Assembly: GCA_029982205.1 (NCBI GenBank)
Contig: JARRCM010000005.1
Location: 23,387 to 87,386 of the forward strand
Direction of reading: 5' to 3'
Length of the DNA: 64,000 bases
Source of the DNA: Thermosediminibacterales bacterium
GTDB lineage: Bacteria; Bacillota; Thermosediminibacteria; Koleobacterales; JARRCM01
Under the pieces are notes generated by a model. It searched no databases. It was not told the origin of the DNA and saw only the letters and a list, made by a program, of their open reading frames with translations. This document shows, in pieces, positions 16,211 through 24,802 of the stretch. Both the position numbers and the translations under genes were made by a program. Numbering within the stretch: the first letter of the stretch is position 1; each line of letters opens with the position of its first letter.

Positions 16211-16677
16211 TTTGTATATTTGTCAGCAACCTTTGTAGCACCACATGCATTAGGTTTTATTTTAACTCTATAACCGCTTCCCATAACCCATCCTACAACT
16301 TCTTTTATCAGTTCTTTTGTATCACCTTTCTGACCGATGTCTACATGAACCTCAAGGTCCATGTTTTTATATTTGGTTTGTTCTAATTTCTTTTTAATTT
16401 TGTCAACAACCTCAAGGGAAAGAGATGTTTCGGTAAATATTTTCTGTCTTAAATTTTTTATCTTACGCTGATAAAAACGTTTATAATAATATTTTGCGCC
16501 TTTACCTACACGGTGAACTATAATAGCTGTAACAAAACAAATATCATCTTTATTGTGAGAATCAGTTCCTATTATAATTTTGTAGCGGAAATTAGGTGCC
16601 TTTTCAACATATTTTATTATATCATCAAACACTTCATCGAGAGTCATACGGCCTTTGGTCGGGCTTATAAAATTCAT
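16207..16677 (-). CDS. YkuK-like (DUF458) RNase H-fold protein
   Basis: 156 residues. 'YKIIIGTDSHNKDDICFVTAIIVHRVGKGAKYYY' and 'DLEVHVDIGQKGDTKELIKEVVGWVMGSGY' match DUF458/YkuK, an RNase H-like fold with conserved acidic residues (GTDSH, HVDIG). Function is unproven; a nuclease or tRNA-related role is suggested by the fold. The C-terminus 'IKPNACGATKVADKYTK' is the conserved tail. It stands alone between the glycosyltransferase and rsmA. Confidence 0.8.
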   Translation of the reverse strand: MNFISPTKGRMTLDEVFDDIIKYVEKAPNFRYKIIIGTDSHNKDDICFVTAIIVHRVGKGAKYYYKRFYQRKIKNLRQKIFTETSLSLEVVDKIKKKLEQTKYKNMDLEVHVDIGQKGDTKELIKEVVGWVMGSGYRVKIKPNACGATKVADKYTK

Positions 16678-16735
16678 AAAAATTCATTCCTTTAAAAACG
16701 TTTATTAATCACTATATACCAATATTAAGTATATA

Positions 16736-17611
16736 TTATAATTTGTTTGTTAGGCAAGTCTTTATACAATTACACAATTTGGCAAACTCTTCAATGTTTA
16801 AAGTTTCCCCTCTCCTGTTTTCATCAATATCTGCATTTTTAAAAACCTCAGAAACTTTTTCACGTTCAAGTTCCGGAAGTCCGCGGAGCAATGCGTTGCG
16901 TAATGTTTTCCGTCTATATATAAACGAAAATTTCACAACTTTAAAAAACAGGGTCTCGTCAATCACAGAAACAGGTGGGGTCTCTCTTACTTTAAGTTTT
17001 ACTATGGCAGAATCTACTTTGGGTCTGGGCATAAAAACAGTTTTCGGAACTAATGAAACAATTTCCGGTTTTGCGTAATAATTTACCGCCACCGATAACG
17101 CACCATAGTTCTTGTTCCCTGGAAAGGCCATAATTCTGTCAGCCACTTCCTTCTGTACTAAATATACCATAAGGGATATATCAAGCTTCTCTTCCAACAG
17201 TTTCATTATAACAGGTGTTGTTATATAATACGGCAGGTTTGCTACTACCTTGAATCCCTCGGGGAACTCTTCTTTTACAAGGTTTTTAAGATCCATTTTT
17301 AATATATCAGAATGAATTATTTTTACATTTCCACAATGGCTGACATTTGATTTTAAAGCAGGAATAAGATGCCTGTCAATCTCTACTGCCACTATCTTTG
17401 CTGCTTTTTTTGCTATCTGTAGGGTAACTGTTCCTAAACCGGCCCCTATCTCCAAGACCCTGTCAGTTTTAACCAGGTTGGCTTCGTTTATAATCTTGTT
17501 CAGTGTATTTTCATCTATCAAAAAGTTTTGCCCCAGACTTTTTATAAACCTTAGATTGTGTTCATCCATTATTTGTTTTATAACATGCGGGGATGTGAGT
17601 TTCTTTGTCAT
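16736..17611 (-). CDS. rsmA: 16S rRNA (adenine1518/1519-N6)-dimethyltransferase KsgA/RsmA
   Basis: 291 residues. 'KSLGQNFLIDENTLNKI' at the N-terminus, SAM motif I 'VLEIGAGLGTVTLQIA', motif IV 'VVANLPYYITTPVIMKLL', and 'VFMPRPKVDSAIVKL' are diagnostic. The enzyme dimethylates two adjacent adenosines in helix 45 of 16S rRNA during 30S assembly. It follows yabE by 49 bases, where rnmV (ribonuclease M5) would lie in Bacillus; no such gene fits here. Confidence 0.95.
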   Translation of the reverse strand: MTKKLTSPHVIKQIMDEHNLRFIKSLGQNFLIDENTLNKIINEANLVKTDRVLEIGAGLGTVTLQIAKKAAKIVAVEIDRHLIPALKSNVSHCGNVKIIHSDILKMDLKNLVKEEFPEGFKVVANLPYYITTPVIMKLLEEKLDISLMVYLVQKEVADRIMAFPGNKNYGALSVAVNYYAKPEIVSLVPKTVFMPRPKVDSAIVKLKVRETPPVSVIDETLFFKVVKFSFIYRRKTLRNALLRGLPELEREKVSEVFKNADIDENRRGETLNIEEFAKLCNCIKTCLTNKL

Positions 17612-17660
17612 CCCTGCTCACCTTCCTCAATTTAAAGACAGGGCTGTTTTCTCTGCCTTT

Positions 17661-18668
17661 TTAGTTGTTTGCCAGTATATATACTTTTACCTTTCTACGG
17701 CCGTATTTTATTGCCTCTTCATGGGAATCGTAATAAAGGTCAATCCTGTTGCCTTTAATGGCGCTTCCGATATCAGCTGCAACAGCAAAGCCATAGCCTT
17801 CCACATAAAGTCTTGTTCCCAATGGTATAACCTTCGGGTCTACTGCAACAACCCCCTTCTGTGCGGTTATACCCGTATAAGTAATCCCATACTCCGGGTG
17901 ATCGGGGGTTTTCCCTGTTGACTCATAACCTGCGTCATAAGCCGTTGCAATCATATTCAAAACCTTCTTAAACCTGACTTCTTCTCCTCGGGAAGTAATA
18001 AAGGTATCAATTGTCCCATATTCAACTATTTTATCCTGGTGTTCCTTAATAATTTTTTCATCAACCACCTCACGGTTTACCTCTTTACCATCTTCATAAG
18101 TCACTTTGATGGTAAGTTCTTTAAGCCCCTCATGCCCTTGCTGTATCACACGAACTACCCCTTTTTCCAGCTGGTCATTCTTCTTTTTGATAAGATGATA
18201 ATAAATTCGTTTGTTTTCTTTTATAAAATCTTCTGTAACTCTTACCACTCTAATTTCTGAAGGTTTGTCTATGATGGAGTTTAAATCAGGTGTAACCTTA
18301 TCCTTGGGATTTAAAGCTATACCCGCATTTTTCAAAATTGCCATAACACTGTTTTGAACAGTCATTATAGTATGCTGTTTTCCATCTGCAAAAATTTTTA
18401 CTGGAAAAGCCCGGGTGATTTTTATTTCCATACCCTCTTTTAAAGGGCTTTCCAGAGAAGGTCGAACCAAATCCTCATCATGCAGCTTAATACCGGTCTC
18501 TTCCAGGACCTCAGCCACGCTGTTCTTCATGGTCTTAACTGTCAAAGTGTTGTTGCCATCAACTACAATAACCTGTTTTTGCATCCACATAAAAAGACTT
18601 ACGGCAAAAAGTATAAAAAGAGTTGCAGAAATGGCAATAATCGTGTGAATTGCGGATTTGTCATACAC
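17661..18668 (-). CDS. yabE: YabE-like DUF348/G5/3D-domain cell-wall protein
   Basis: 335 residues from a GTG behind AGGGAGG. A single N-terminal membrane anchor ('TIIAISATLFILFAVSLFMW'), two DUF348 ubiquitin-like repeats ('VIVVDGNNTLTVKTMKNSVAEVL', 'DGKQHTIMTVQNSVMAIL'), a G5 domain ('KEVNREVVDEKIIKEHQDKIVEYGT') and a C-terminal 3D domain ('ATAYDAGYESTGKTPDHPEYGITYTG', 'VAVDPKVIPLGTRLYVEGYGFAVAADIGSAIKG') with its three conserved Asp. This is the Rpf/YabE-type muralytic family. It stands in its canonical place upstream of rsmA. Confidence 0.9.
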   Translation of the reverse strand: MYDKSAIHTIIAISATLFILFAVSLFMWMQKQVIVVDGNNTLTVKTMKNSVAEVLEETGIKLHDEDLVRPSLESPLKEGMEIKITRAFPVKIFADGKQHTIMTVQNSVMAILKNAGIALNPKDKVTPDLNSIIDKPSEIRVVRVTEDFIKENKRIYYHLIKKKNDQLEKGVVRVIQQGHEGLKELTIKVTYEDGKEVNREVVDEKIIKEHQDKIVEYGTIDTFITSRGEEVRFKKVLNMIATAYDAGYESTGKTPDHPEYGITYTGITAQKGVVAVDPKVIPLGTRLYVEGYGFAVAADIGSAIKGNRIDLYYDSHEEAIKYGRRKVKVYILANN

Positions 18669-18770
18669 CTGCTTCCACCTCCCTATTTCAAAATCAGATG
18701 TGAGATATGACCACTAGATATTTTAACCAGATTATATAAAATTATAACAGTTTGCCTTTTGCTGTTAATT

Positions 18771-19361
18771 TCATTTCAAATAAGGCCTTACCCTGAGTTC
18801 TGCTCCAATATCCCGGGCAATATGACGGCATTTTTCAATATCTATTCCCGGAAGGTCTACTACAGATAAAATCACTTTTGGAATGTATTTTACACACTCT
18901 TTTGCAAAATCAAGAATTGATTCATACGCTTTTTCCCCGAATTCAGAACGGCACAGTTTATCATATTTCTGCGGACTTTCAGCGTTAAGGCTTATGGAAA
19001 CCGCATCCACCAGACCTTTCAACAGTGGAACAATGTTCTTGCCGTGGATAAGGTTGGCCTGTCCATTTGTATCTATTCGAACATAAGCACCTTTTTGTTT
19101 AAGATAGCGGCTAACTTCTAACACCACATCAAGTCTCATCAAAGGTTCTCCATACCCGCAAAAAACCACCTGTTCATATCCGGATGGGTCACCGACTGCT
19201 TTAATTATTTCTTCAACAGTAGGTTCTCTGTCCAGCCAGAGCTTATATCCTCCTACTCCTGGGCCTAGATTTCTCAGGCAGAAACTGCAGTTGCTACTAC
19301 ACCTGTTTGTTATATTTAAATAAAGATTTTTTCCTAATTTATATGCTATCAATTGAAACAT
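18771..19361 (-). CDS. TatD-linked radical SAM protein
   Basis: 196 residues, short for a radical SAM enzyme but normal for the TatD-associated family. 'ITNRCSSNCSFCLRN' holds the C-x3-C-x2-C cluster motif for the [4Fe-4S]-SAM centre; 'VVFCGYGEPLMRLDVVLEV' and 'VRIDTNGQANLIHGKN' are further radical SAM motifs. Substrate unknown. It follows tatD by about 150 bases, as the family name implies. No RNA or protein substrate gene is adjacent that would define the reaction. Confidence 0.8.
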   Translation of the reverse strand: MFQLIAYKLGKNLYLNITNRCSSNCSFCLRNLGPGVGGYKLWLDREPTVEEIIKAVGDPSGYEQVVFCGYGEPLMRLDVVLEVSRYLKQKGAYVRIDTNGQANLIHGKNIVPLLKGLVDAVSISLNAESPQKYDKLCRSEFGEKAYESILDFAKECVKYIPKVILSVVDLPGIDIEKCRHIARDIGAELRVRPYLK

Positions 19362-19479
19362 CTCCTTATAGATTTTAATTTTATATATTTTTTAATTATA
19401 TTTTCTCAGTGCTAATATTTTATCATAGTTTCATGTTTGTTGCATCAATGAATTATATCCTATAATTTTCTGGCCAAAA

Positions 19480-19505
19480 CTAAAGAAGACCCTGACGGGT
19501 CTTCA
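19480..19505 (-). terminator. terminator after tatD
   Basis: On the minus strand GAAGACCC-GTCA-GGGTCTTC is a perfect 8-bp stem-loop followed by TTTAGTTTT. It closes the metG-tatD operon. Confidence 0.8.
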
Positions 19506-19514
19506 AAACAGGTT

Positions 19515-20282
19515 TTATATGCCGAAAAGTTCCTCTGCATTTTTGGTTGTAGCGTCCGCAAGGGTTTCATACGAAATGCCTTTAAGTTCTGCAATCTTTT
19601 CGGCTACATGTATTACATAAGCAGGTTCATTTCTCTTGCCCCTGTGTGGCTGAGGAGTAAGATAGGGGCAATCTGTCTCAATTAATAAGCGTTCAAGTGG
19701 AATATTTTTGGCTACTTCCTGTAATCGCCGGGCGTTTGAAAATGTTACAGGACCTGCAATGGAAATATAAAATCCCATATCTATACATTCTTTAGCCATT
19801 TCCCAGCTGCCTGAAAAACAGTGCAGTACACCACCGATTCTACCTGCACGTTCATCTTTAAGAATTTTCAGGGTATCACCATGAGCGTCCCGGTCATGGA
19901 CAACAATAGGGAGATTTACCTGTTTGGCAAGGTTTATTTGATATATAAAAACTTTTTTTTGAACTTCTTTAGGTGAAAGGTTTCTGTAATAATCAAGACC
20001 TATCTCACCAACAGCTACTACCTTTTTTGAGTTCCTGCACAGGCTATACAGCTCTTCAAAAACCATTTCATCAGCATCTTTTGCATCATGTGGATGTACC
20101 CCTACAGCAGCAAACAGCATTTCATGATTTTCGGCCTGTTCCACTGCTTTAAGGGATGAAGGCAGGTCATATCCGATGTTTATAATCTTGTTAACATCGC
20201 TGGCTTTAGCCCGTTTTATAACCTTTTCAAAATCTTTTTCAAATTTCCTGTCGTTAAGATGGGCATGTGTATCAATTAACAA
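19515..20282 (-). CDS. tatD: TatD-family metal-dependent deoxyribonuclease
   Basis: 255 residues from a TTG behind AAAGGAGG. Metal-binding motifs of the TatD/YcfH family: 'IDTHAHLND', 'VGEIGLDYYRN', 'VVHDRDAH', 'GVLHCFSGS' and 'IETDCPYLTPQPHRGKRNEP'. These enzymes are 3'-5' deoxyribonucleases and have been linked to D-aminoacyl-tRNA editing in some organisms. The start is 15 bases after the metG stop, so the two are co-transcribed under the Met T-box. Confidence 0.9.
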   Translation of the reverse strand: MLIDTHAHLNDRKFEKDFEKVIKRAKASDVNKIINIGYDLPSSLKAVEQAENHEMLFAAVGVHPHDAKDADEMVFEELYSLCRNSKKVVAVGEIGLDYYRNLSPKEVQKKVFIYQINLAKQVNLPIVVHDRDAHGDTLKILKDERAGRIGGVLHCFSGSWEMAKECIDMGFYISIAGPVTFSNARRLQEVAKNIPLERLLIETDCPYLTPQPHRGKRNEPAYVIHVAEKIAELKGISYETLADATTKNAEELFGI

Positions 20283-20297
20283 AACTTTCTTCCTCCT

Positions 20298-22223
20298 TTA
20301 TTTAACCCTTAACCCTGTATCAATCAATTTATCCGTAGTCAGCAGTGATAATTCACCTTCTTTTGAAACCGCCAGAATCATCCCCTTCGATTCGATACCT
20401 TTTAATTTGGCAGGTTTAAGGTTTGCAACAAGAATTACGTTCTTGCCTATTAGTTCTTCTGGCAAGTAGTGTTTTGCTATCCCTGATACTACCTGACGTT
20501 TTTCCCCACCAACATCAAGAATCAATTTCAAAAGCTTATCAGTTTTTTCTACTTTTTCCGCTTCTAATACCCTTGCTACTCTGAGGTCCATTCTGGCAAA
20601 CTCATCAATCGTTATCATAGCTTCTTTCTTGGGTTCAGCATCTTTGTCTTCTTTTTCATCGGCCTCTTTCAAGTCATCTTCAGCCTCTATCCTCGGAAAA
20701 ATGGGGTCCCCTTTGTTGATTTTTGTTCCTGCCGAAAGTTTACCCCATGTTTGGATGCTTTCCCATGTCTGAAGATTGCTGTCTTTAAGACCCATCTGAT
20801 ACCATATCTTCGGCGGTGTATTGGGCATAAATGGGCTTATCAACACAGATATTATCCTTATGGATTCAGCAAGGTTATAAAGCACTGTCGCAAGGCGACC
20901 TCTTTTTTCCTTATCTTTGGCAAGAATCCATGGAGTAGTTTCGTCAATGTACTTGTTTGTACGGGAAATCAGTTTCCATATCTCTGACAGTGCGTTGGAG
21001 AACTGCAGGTTATTCATCAATCCCTCTACTGTATGCGGGACTTTTAAAGCCATCTCTTTAAGTTCTTCATCAAATTTGCCGGTTTCACCGGGTTCGGGAA
21101 TGATACCATCAAAATATCTCTCAATCATTGCAAGTGTCCGATTTACAAGGTTGCCCAGATCATTTGCAAGGTCAAAATTTATCCTGTCTATAAGTGCCTT
21201 GTTCGAAAAAACCCCATCAGCACCAAACGGTATCTCCCTTAACAGAAAATATCTTATAGCATCAACTCCATATTTCTCAACCAAAACTTTAGGGTCTACA
21301 ACATTTCCTTTAGATTTTGACATCTTTCCTCCTTCAAGAATAAGCCACCCATGGCCAAAAACCTTCTTAGGCAAAGGCTGGCCTAACGCCATAAGCATTA
21401 TCGGCCAGATAATTGTATGAAAGCGAACAATTTCTTTACCTACAAGGTGAACATCTGCAGGCCAGTATTTACTGTATTTTTCATCATCATCACTCAAAAA
21501 ACCTAATGCTGTTATATAATTTGACAACGCATCAATCCATACATATATTACATGATCGGGATCAAAATCCACAGGAATTCCCCATTTGAAACTTGTCCTC
21601 GATACACACAGGTCTTCCAGACCAGGTTTCAGGAAGTTATTGATCATTTCATTTCTTCGAGATGCCGGTTGAATAAAATCCGGATTTTCTTCAATGTATT
21701 TTATCATTCGGTCTTGATACTTTGACAGTCTAAAGAAATAGGCTTCTTCCTTTATTAATTCCACCGGCCGGCCGCAGTCAGGACAGTTGCCGTTGTCCAG
21801 CTGCCTTTCGGTCCAAAATGACTCACAGGGGGTACAGTACCATCCTTCATAAATTCCTTTATAGATATCACCCTGGTCATAAAGTTTCTTAAAGATTTTT
21901 TGAACTGATTTTACGTGTCTTTCATCTGTTGTCCTAATAAAATCATCATAGGAAACATCAAGGGTATTCCACAAATCTTTTATCCAATCAACAATTTCAT
22001 CAACGTACTCTTTTGGCTGCATGCCCTTTTCTTTGGCGATTCTTTCTATTTTTTGGCCGTGTTCATCTGTTCCTGTAAGGAAAAAAACATCATAACCGGT
22101 AAGCCTCTTAAACCGTGCAGCAGCATCTGCAGCTACAGTAGTGTAAGAATGGCCTATATGAAGTTTATCACTTGGATAATAAATGGGTGTAGTAATGTAA
22201 AATGTTTTTTTGTTTTCTTTCAT
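20298..22223 (-). CDS. metG: methionyl-tRNA synthetase
   Basis: About 641 residues from the ATG at 22223 behind AAAGGAGG; the track's extra 12 codons precede this site. Class I signatures: 'LHIGHSYTTVAADA' (HIGH) and 'GGKMSKSKGNVVDP' (KMSKS). Zinc knuckle 'CTPCESFW' plus 'CPDCGRP'. The C-terminal ~105 residues are an EMAP-II-like tRNA-binding domain ('IDEFARMDLRVARVLEAEKVEKTDKLLKL') that mediates dimerisation. An acidic linker rich in Glu/Lys joins the two parts. Controlled by the T-box at 22262-22574. Confidence 0.95.
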   Translation of the reverse strand: MKENKKTFYITTPIYYPSDKLHIGHSYTTVAADAAARFKRLTGYDVFFLTGTDEHGQKIERIAKEKGMQPKEYVDEIVDWIKDLWNTLDVSYDDFIRTTDERHVKSVQKIFKKLYDQGDIYKGIYEGWYCTPCESFWTERQLDNGNCPDCGRPVELIKEEAYFFRLSKYQDRMIKYIEENPDFIQPASRRNEMINNFLKPGLEDLCVSRTSFKWGIPVDFDPDHVIYVWIDALSNYITALGFLSDDDEKYSKYWPADVHLVGKEIVRFHTIIWPIMLMALGQPLPKKVFGHGWLILEGGKMSKSKGNVVDPKVLVEKYGVDAIRYFLLREIPFGADGVFSNKALIDRINFDLANDLGNLVNRTLAMIERYFDGIIPEPGETGKFDEELKEMALKVPHTVEGLMNNLQFSNALSEIWKLISRTNKYIDETTPWILAKDKEKRGRLATVLYNLAESIRIISVLISPFMPNTPPKIWYQMGLKDSNLQTWESIQTWGKLSAGTKINKGDPIFPRIEAEDDLKEADEKEDKDAEPKKEAMITIDEFARMDLRVARVLEAEKVEKTDKLLKLILDVGGEKRQVVSGIAKHYLPEELIGKNVILVANLKPAKLKGIESKGMILAVSKEGELSLLTTDKLIDTGLRVK

Positions 22224-22261
22224 TAAAGTTCGCCTCCTTTGTTTAAAAAACCTTACCAAAC

Positions 22262-22574
22262 AAAAAACCCCCGCCCTTCATTAGGGACGAGGGAATGCCT
22301 CGTGTTACCACCCAAATTCGCCATAACCTCACGGTTAAAGCCTCTCTAAGTATTGAGCCGATACTCAATACCCTCGGTATTAACGGACCAGACTCTCCGG
22401 CTCAACCTAATAACCGATTATAGAGCTATAATCGGGGTTCAGCCGAGCGGTTCAGGGGCCATCTTCAATACAGCCTTCAACTGCCGGCTTTCACCTTTCC
22501 CGGCTCTCTTTTAAGTTTCACACTGTATTTACTCTTCCCGTCATCACCTTTTAGAATCAGGTTATGAAATTATA
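22262..22574 (-). promoter_or_regulatory. T-box riboswitch, methionine specific, upstream of metG
   Basis: On the minus strand the leader has the T-box GGGTGGTAACACGAGG (22298-22313), a terminator stem CCCTCGTCCCT/AGGGCGGGGG and a TTTTTT run ending near 22262. A likely specifier codon ATG lies at 22460-22462 in a Stem I-like context (GAAGATGGCC). Uncharged tRNA-Met binding would favour the antiterminator and metG expression. Confidence 0.9.
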
Positions 22575-22580
22575 TATTAA

Positions 22581-22609
22581 ACTATACAGAAACTTCTGTT
22601 AGATGTCAA
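22581..22609 (-). promoter_or_regulatory. sigma-A promoter of the metG T-box leader
   Basis: On the minus strand TTGACA, 17 bases, TATAGT, placing the start near 22574 just upstream of the T-box leader. Confidence 0.75.
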
Positions 22610-22653
22610 GTTGAATTGGTGTGTATGAATATATAAAAACATCAAAAATGGGG

Positions 22654-22682
22654 TTGACTTTTATTTACAATTCTGGTATGCT
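22654..22682 (+). promoter_or_regulatory. sigma-A promoter of abrB
   Basis: TTGACT, 17 bases, TATGCT. The -10 box abuts the inverted repeat at 22681-22714, a typical repressor position. Confidence 0.75.
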
Positions 22683-22714
22683 TTATACAAATGCTTGTCG
22701 AAACTTGTATAAAG
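22681..22714 (+). promoter_or_regulatory. inverted repeat over the abrB transcription start (candidate autoregulatory operator)
   Basis: CTTTATACAA and TTGTATAAAG are perfect 10-bp arms separated by 14 bases. They start at the -10 box and end within the ribosome-binding site of abrB. AbrB-type regulators repress their own promoters, so an autoregulatory site is plausible. The right half, AAACTTGTATAA, recurs inverted upstream of adhE. Confidence 0.55.
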
Positions 22715-22725
22715 GGGGCGAATTC

Positions 22726-22965
22726 ATGAAATCCACCGGTATTGTAAGAAAAGTAGACGAACTGGGCAGGGTTGTATTACCTATTGAGCTCAGAAGGACT
22801 CTGAATATTGCTAAAAAAGACGCTTTGGAGATTTATGTCGACAATGACAAAATAGTATTAAAGAAATATGAACCTGCTTGCATATTCTGTGGCAATGTCG
22901 ATAATGTAGTTAATTTTAAAGGTAAAAACATATGCCATGACTGTTTAGAAGAATTAAGGAGCTAA
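22726..22965 (+). CDS. abrB: AbrB-family transition-state regulator
   Basis: 80 residues from the ATG at 22726 behind AAAGGGGG; the track start 35 codons upstream would cover the promoter. The N-terminal swapped-hairpin DNA-binding domain is 'STGIVRKVDELGRVVLPIELRRTLNI'. The C-terminus has 'CIFCGNVDNVVNFKGKNICHDCLEEL', a two-CxxC knuckle present in many Clostridia AbrB proteins and possibly zinc-binding. The gene lies divergent from metG, its normal Firmicute location. Confidence 0.9.
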   Translation: MKSTGIVRKVDELGRVVLPIELRRTLNIAKKDALEIYVDNDKIVLKKYEPACIFCGNVDNVVNFKGKNICHDCLEELRS

Positions 22966-22989
22966 AAAGCGCCGTCAGGCGCTTTTTAG
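22962..22989. terminator. bidirectional terminator between abrB and proC
   Basis: CTAAAAAGCGCC-GTCA-GGCGCTTTTTAG is a perfect 12-bp stem-loop with A/U flanks on both strands. It overlaps the stop codons of both convergent genes. Confidence 0.9.
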
Positions 22990-23807
22990 TTTTCATTACC
23001 CAGCTCTTTAGAACGCTTTTTAGCAGCAGCAACTGCTTTTACAAGGGAATCCTTAAATCCCAATTTATTTAAAACCGACAGACCTGCCATTGTTGTTCCT
23101 CCTGGTGAAGTCACTTTATTCCTTAAAACCACAGGTTCTTCACCGCTCTCTGCAGCCATCTTAGCAGCTCCTAAAACCGTCTGTATTGCCAGCTCCTTCG
23201 AAACATCTTTATTAAGCCCAGCTTGAACGCCTGCATCTATCAAGGCCTCTATCATCAAATAAACGTAAGCCGGTCCGCTTCCGCTAAGCCCTGTAACCGC
23301 ATCCATGTCTTCCTCATTAACAGTTACTACCCGGCCCACGGCCGAAAAAATCTGTTTAGCAATATCAATATGTTCTCTATCAGCCCATTTTCCTCCGCAT
23401 AATGCTGTGGCTGATTCTTTTATCATACATGAAGTATTGGGCATAGACCTTACAACCGCTGCTTTTTCTGTTAGAAAGCTCTCAATAAACGAAGTGCTAA
23501 TACCAGCGGCTACAGATACAACAACCTGGCTGCTTTTTATGTATTGCCCAATTTCTTCCAATAGTCCTTTTATATCCTGAGGTTTAACGGCCAAAATTAC
23601 AACATTCGATTTTTCTATCACTTCAAATTTGTCTCGGGTTATATCGATACCCCATTTTTCGTTCAATTTATGCAACCTTTCAACATTATTTCGGTTAGTT
23701 ATGATGATGTTTTCAGGCTTTATTTTTTCAGAAGTTAAAAGACCGCCGATAATGGCTTCTGCCATTGAACCGGCACCTATAAATCCTATAATCTTGTTTT
23801 TAAGCAT
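22986..23807 (-). CDS. proC: pyrroline-5-carboxylate reductase
   Basis: 273 residues. N-terminal Rossmann 'IIGFIGAGSMAEAIIGGLL', 'VVILAVKPQDIKGLL', and the C-terminal signature 'VTGLSGSGPAYVYLMIEALIDAGVQAGL' with 'VTSPGGTTMAGL'. It reduces P5C to proline with NAD(P)H. Its presence beside putative proline-type dehydrogenase modules is suggestive but these are many kilobases away. proC is not a standard member of the ori block, so it is probably an insertion between abrB and rsmI. Confidence 0.95.
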   Translation of the reverse strand: MLKNKIIGFIGAGSMAEAIIGGLLTSEKIKPENIIITNRNNVERLHKLNEKWGIDITRDKFEVIEKSNVVILAVKPQDIKGLLEEIGQYIKSSQVVVSVAAGISTSFIESFLTEKAAVVRSMPNTSCMIKESATALCGGKWADREHIDIAKQIFSAVGRVVTVNEEDMDAVTGLSGSGPAYVYLMIEALIDAGVQAGLNKDVSKELAIQTVLGAAKMAAESGEEPVVLRNKVTSPGGTTMAGLSVLNKLGFKDSLVKAVAAAKKRSKELGNEN

Positions 23808-23859
23808 AAAAAATTCCCCCCCTTAGTTGTTCATTTGAAAAATCAGAACTCTTGTATAA

Positions 23860-23888
23860 AAAATATCAAACAGGTTTGGTTAAGTCAA
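23860..23888 (-). promoter_or_regulatory. sigma-A promoter of proC
   Basis: On the minus strand TTGACT, 17 bases, TATTTT, followed directly by TTTATACAAG (23851-23860), the same half-site seen in the abrB operator. Confidence 0.65.
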
Positions 23889-23929
23889 GCTATCATGATT
23901 TGAGTTTTAATGGTGGATGGTCACCTGAT

Positions 23930-24802
23930 TTATTCTAAATCGAATGACTCCCGGTAAACTTTTGTTTTGGGAAGGTTCCTATCTTTAGCAACCTTCTTAA
24001 TTGATTCTTTTTTAGGGATTCCCTGTTCTATATACATCTTTATGTGGTCTTTTATACTTATTTGTTCCCAGCAGGATGTCTGTTCCATTTTTTCTTTATT
24101 ACCGGAACCGGCCACCACAATAGTAAACTCCCCTCTTGGAGTTTTTTCTGCAAAATGTTTTAGAGCATCAGAAATATTTCCCCTAAAGACTTCTTCATAT
24201 GCTTTAGTCATTTCCCGGGCTATGGCCAGTTTTCTGTCTCCGAAAATCTCATACATTTGATTAAGGGTTTGTTTTAAACGGTGTGGAGATTCATAAAAAA
24301 CCATAGTCCGGGTTTCTGTTTTTAAATCCTTTAACCTTGACTCTCTATCTTTTTTGTTCCTCGGCAAAAAACCTTCAAATATAAACCTTCCCGTTGGAAG
24401 GCCTGATATTACTACAGCTGCTATCAATGCCGTCGGTCCGGGAATAGGCCTCACTTCAATACCTGCTTCAATGGCTTCTTTAACAAGGTCTTCTCCGGGA
24501 TCGGAAATTCCCGGCATACCCGCATCAGATACCATCACCACATTATTACCTGTTGTGAGTTTATCGATAATTTCATGTTTTCGATAGTTTTTGTTATGTT
24601 CATGGTAACTTATCAAAGGAACTTTTATTCTGTATCTGTTTAACAGTTTCAAGGTATGCCTGGTATCTTCAGCAGCAATAAAGTCTGCTTTCCGTAAAAC
24701 CTTCAGAGCCCTTATTGTTATATCTTCAAGATTTCCTATAGGAGTTGCGCATAAATATAAAATTCCTCGTTTTCCTTTATCTATTGTTTTATCACTGTCC
24801 AC
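23930..24802 (-). CDS. rsmI: 16S rRNA (cytidine1402-2'-O)-methyltransferase RsmI
   Basis: About 290 residues if begun at the GTG at 24802 (AGGGG ten bases upstream); the longer ORF to 24838 is possible. Tetrapyrrole-methylase fold: 'GILYLCATPIGNLEDITI', 'AAEDTRHTLKLLNRY', 'MVSDAGMPGISDPGE', 'GPTALIAAVVISGLPTGRFIFEGFLPR' and 'VFYESPHRLKQTL'. RsmI methylates C1402 in the 30S decoding centre. It overlaps the end of trmN6 by 11 bases, so the pair is one operon as in Bacillus (yabB-yazA-yabC), but no yazA lies between. Confidence 0.9.
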   Translation of the reverse strand: MDSDKTIDKGKRGILYLCATPIGNLEDITIRALKVLRKADFIAAEDTRHTLKLLNRYRIKVPLISYHEHNKNYRKHEIIDKLTTGNNVVMVSDAGMPGISDPGEDLVKEAIEAGIEVRPIPGPTALIAAVVISGLPTGRFIFEGFLPRNKKDRESRLKDLKTETRTMVFYESPHRLKQTLNQMYEIFGDRKLAIAREMTKAYEEVFRGNISDALKHFAEKTPRGEFTIVVAGSGNKEKMEQTSCWEQISIKDHIKMYIEQGIPKKESIKKVAKDRNLPKTKVYRESFDLE

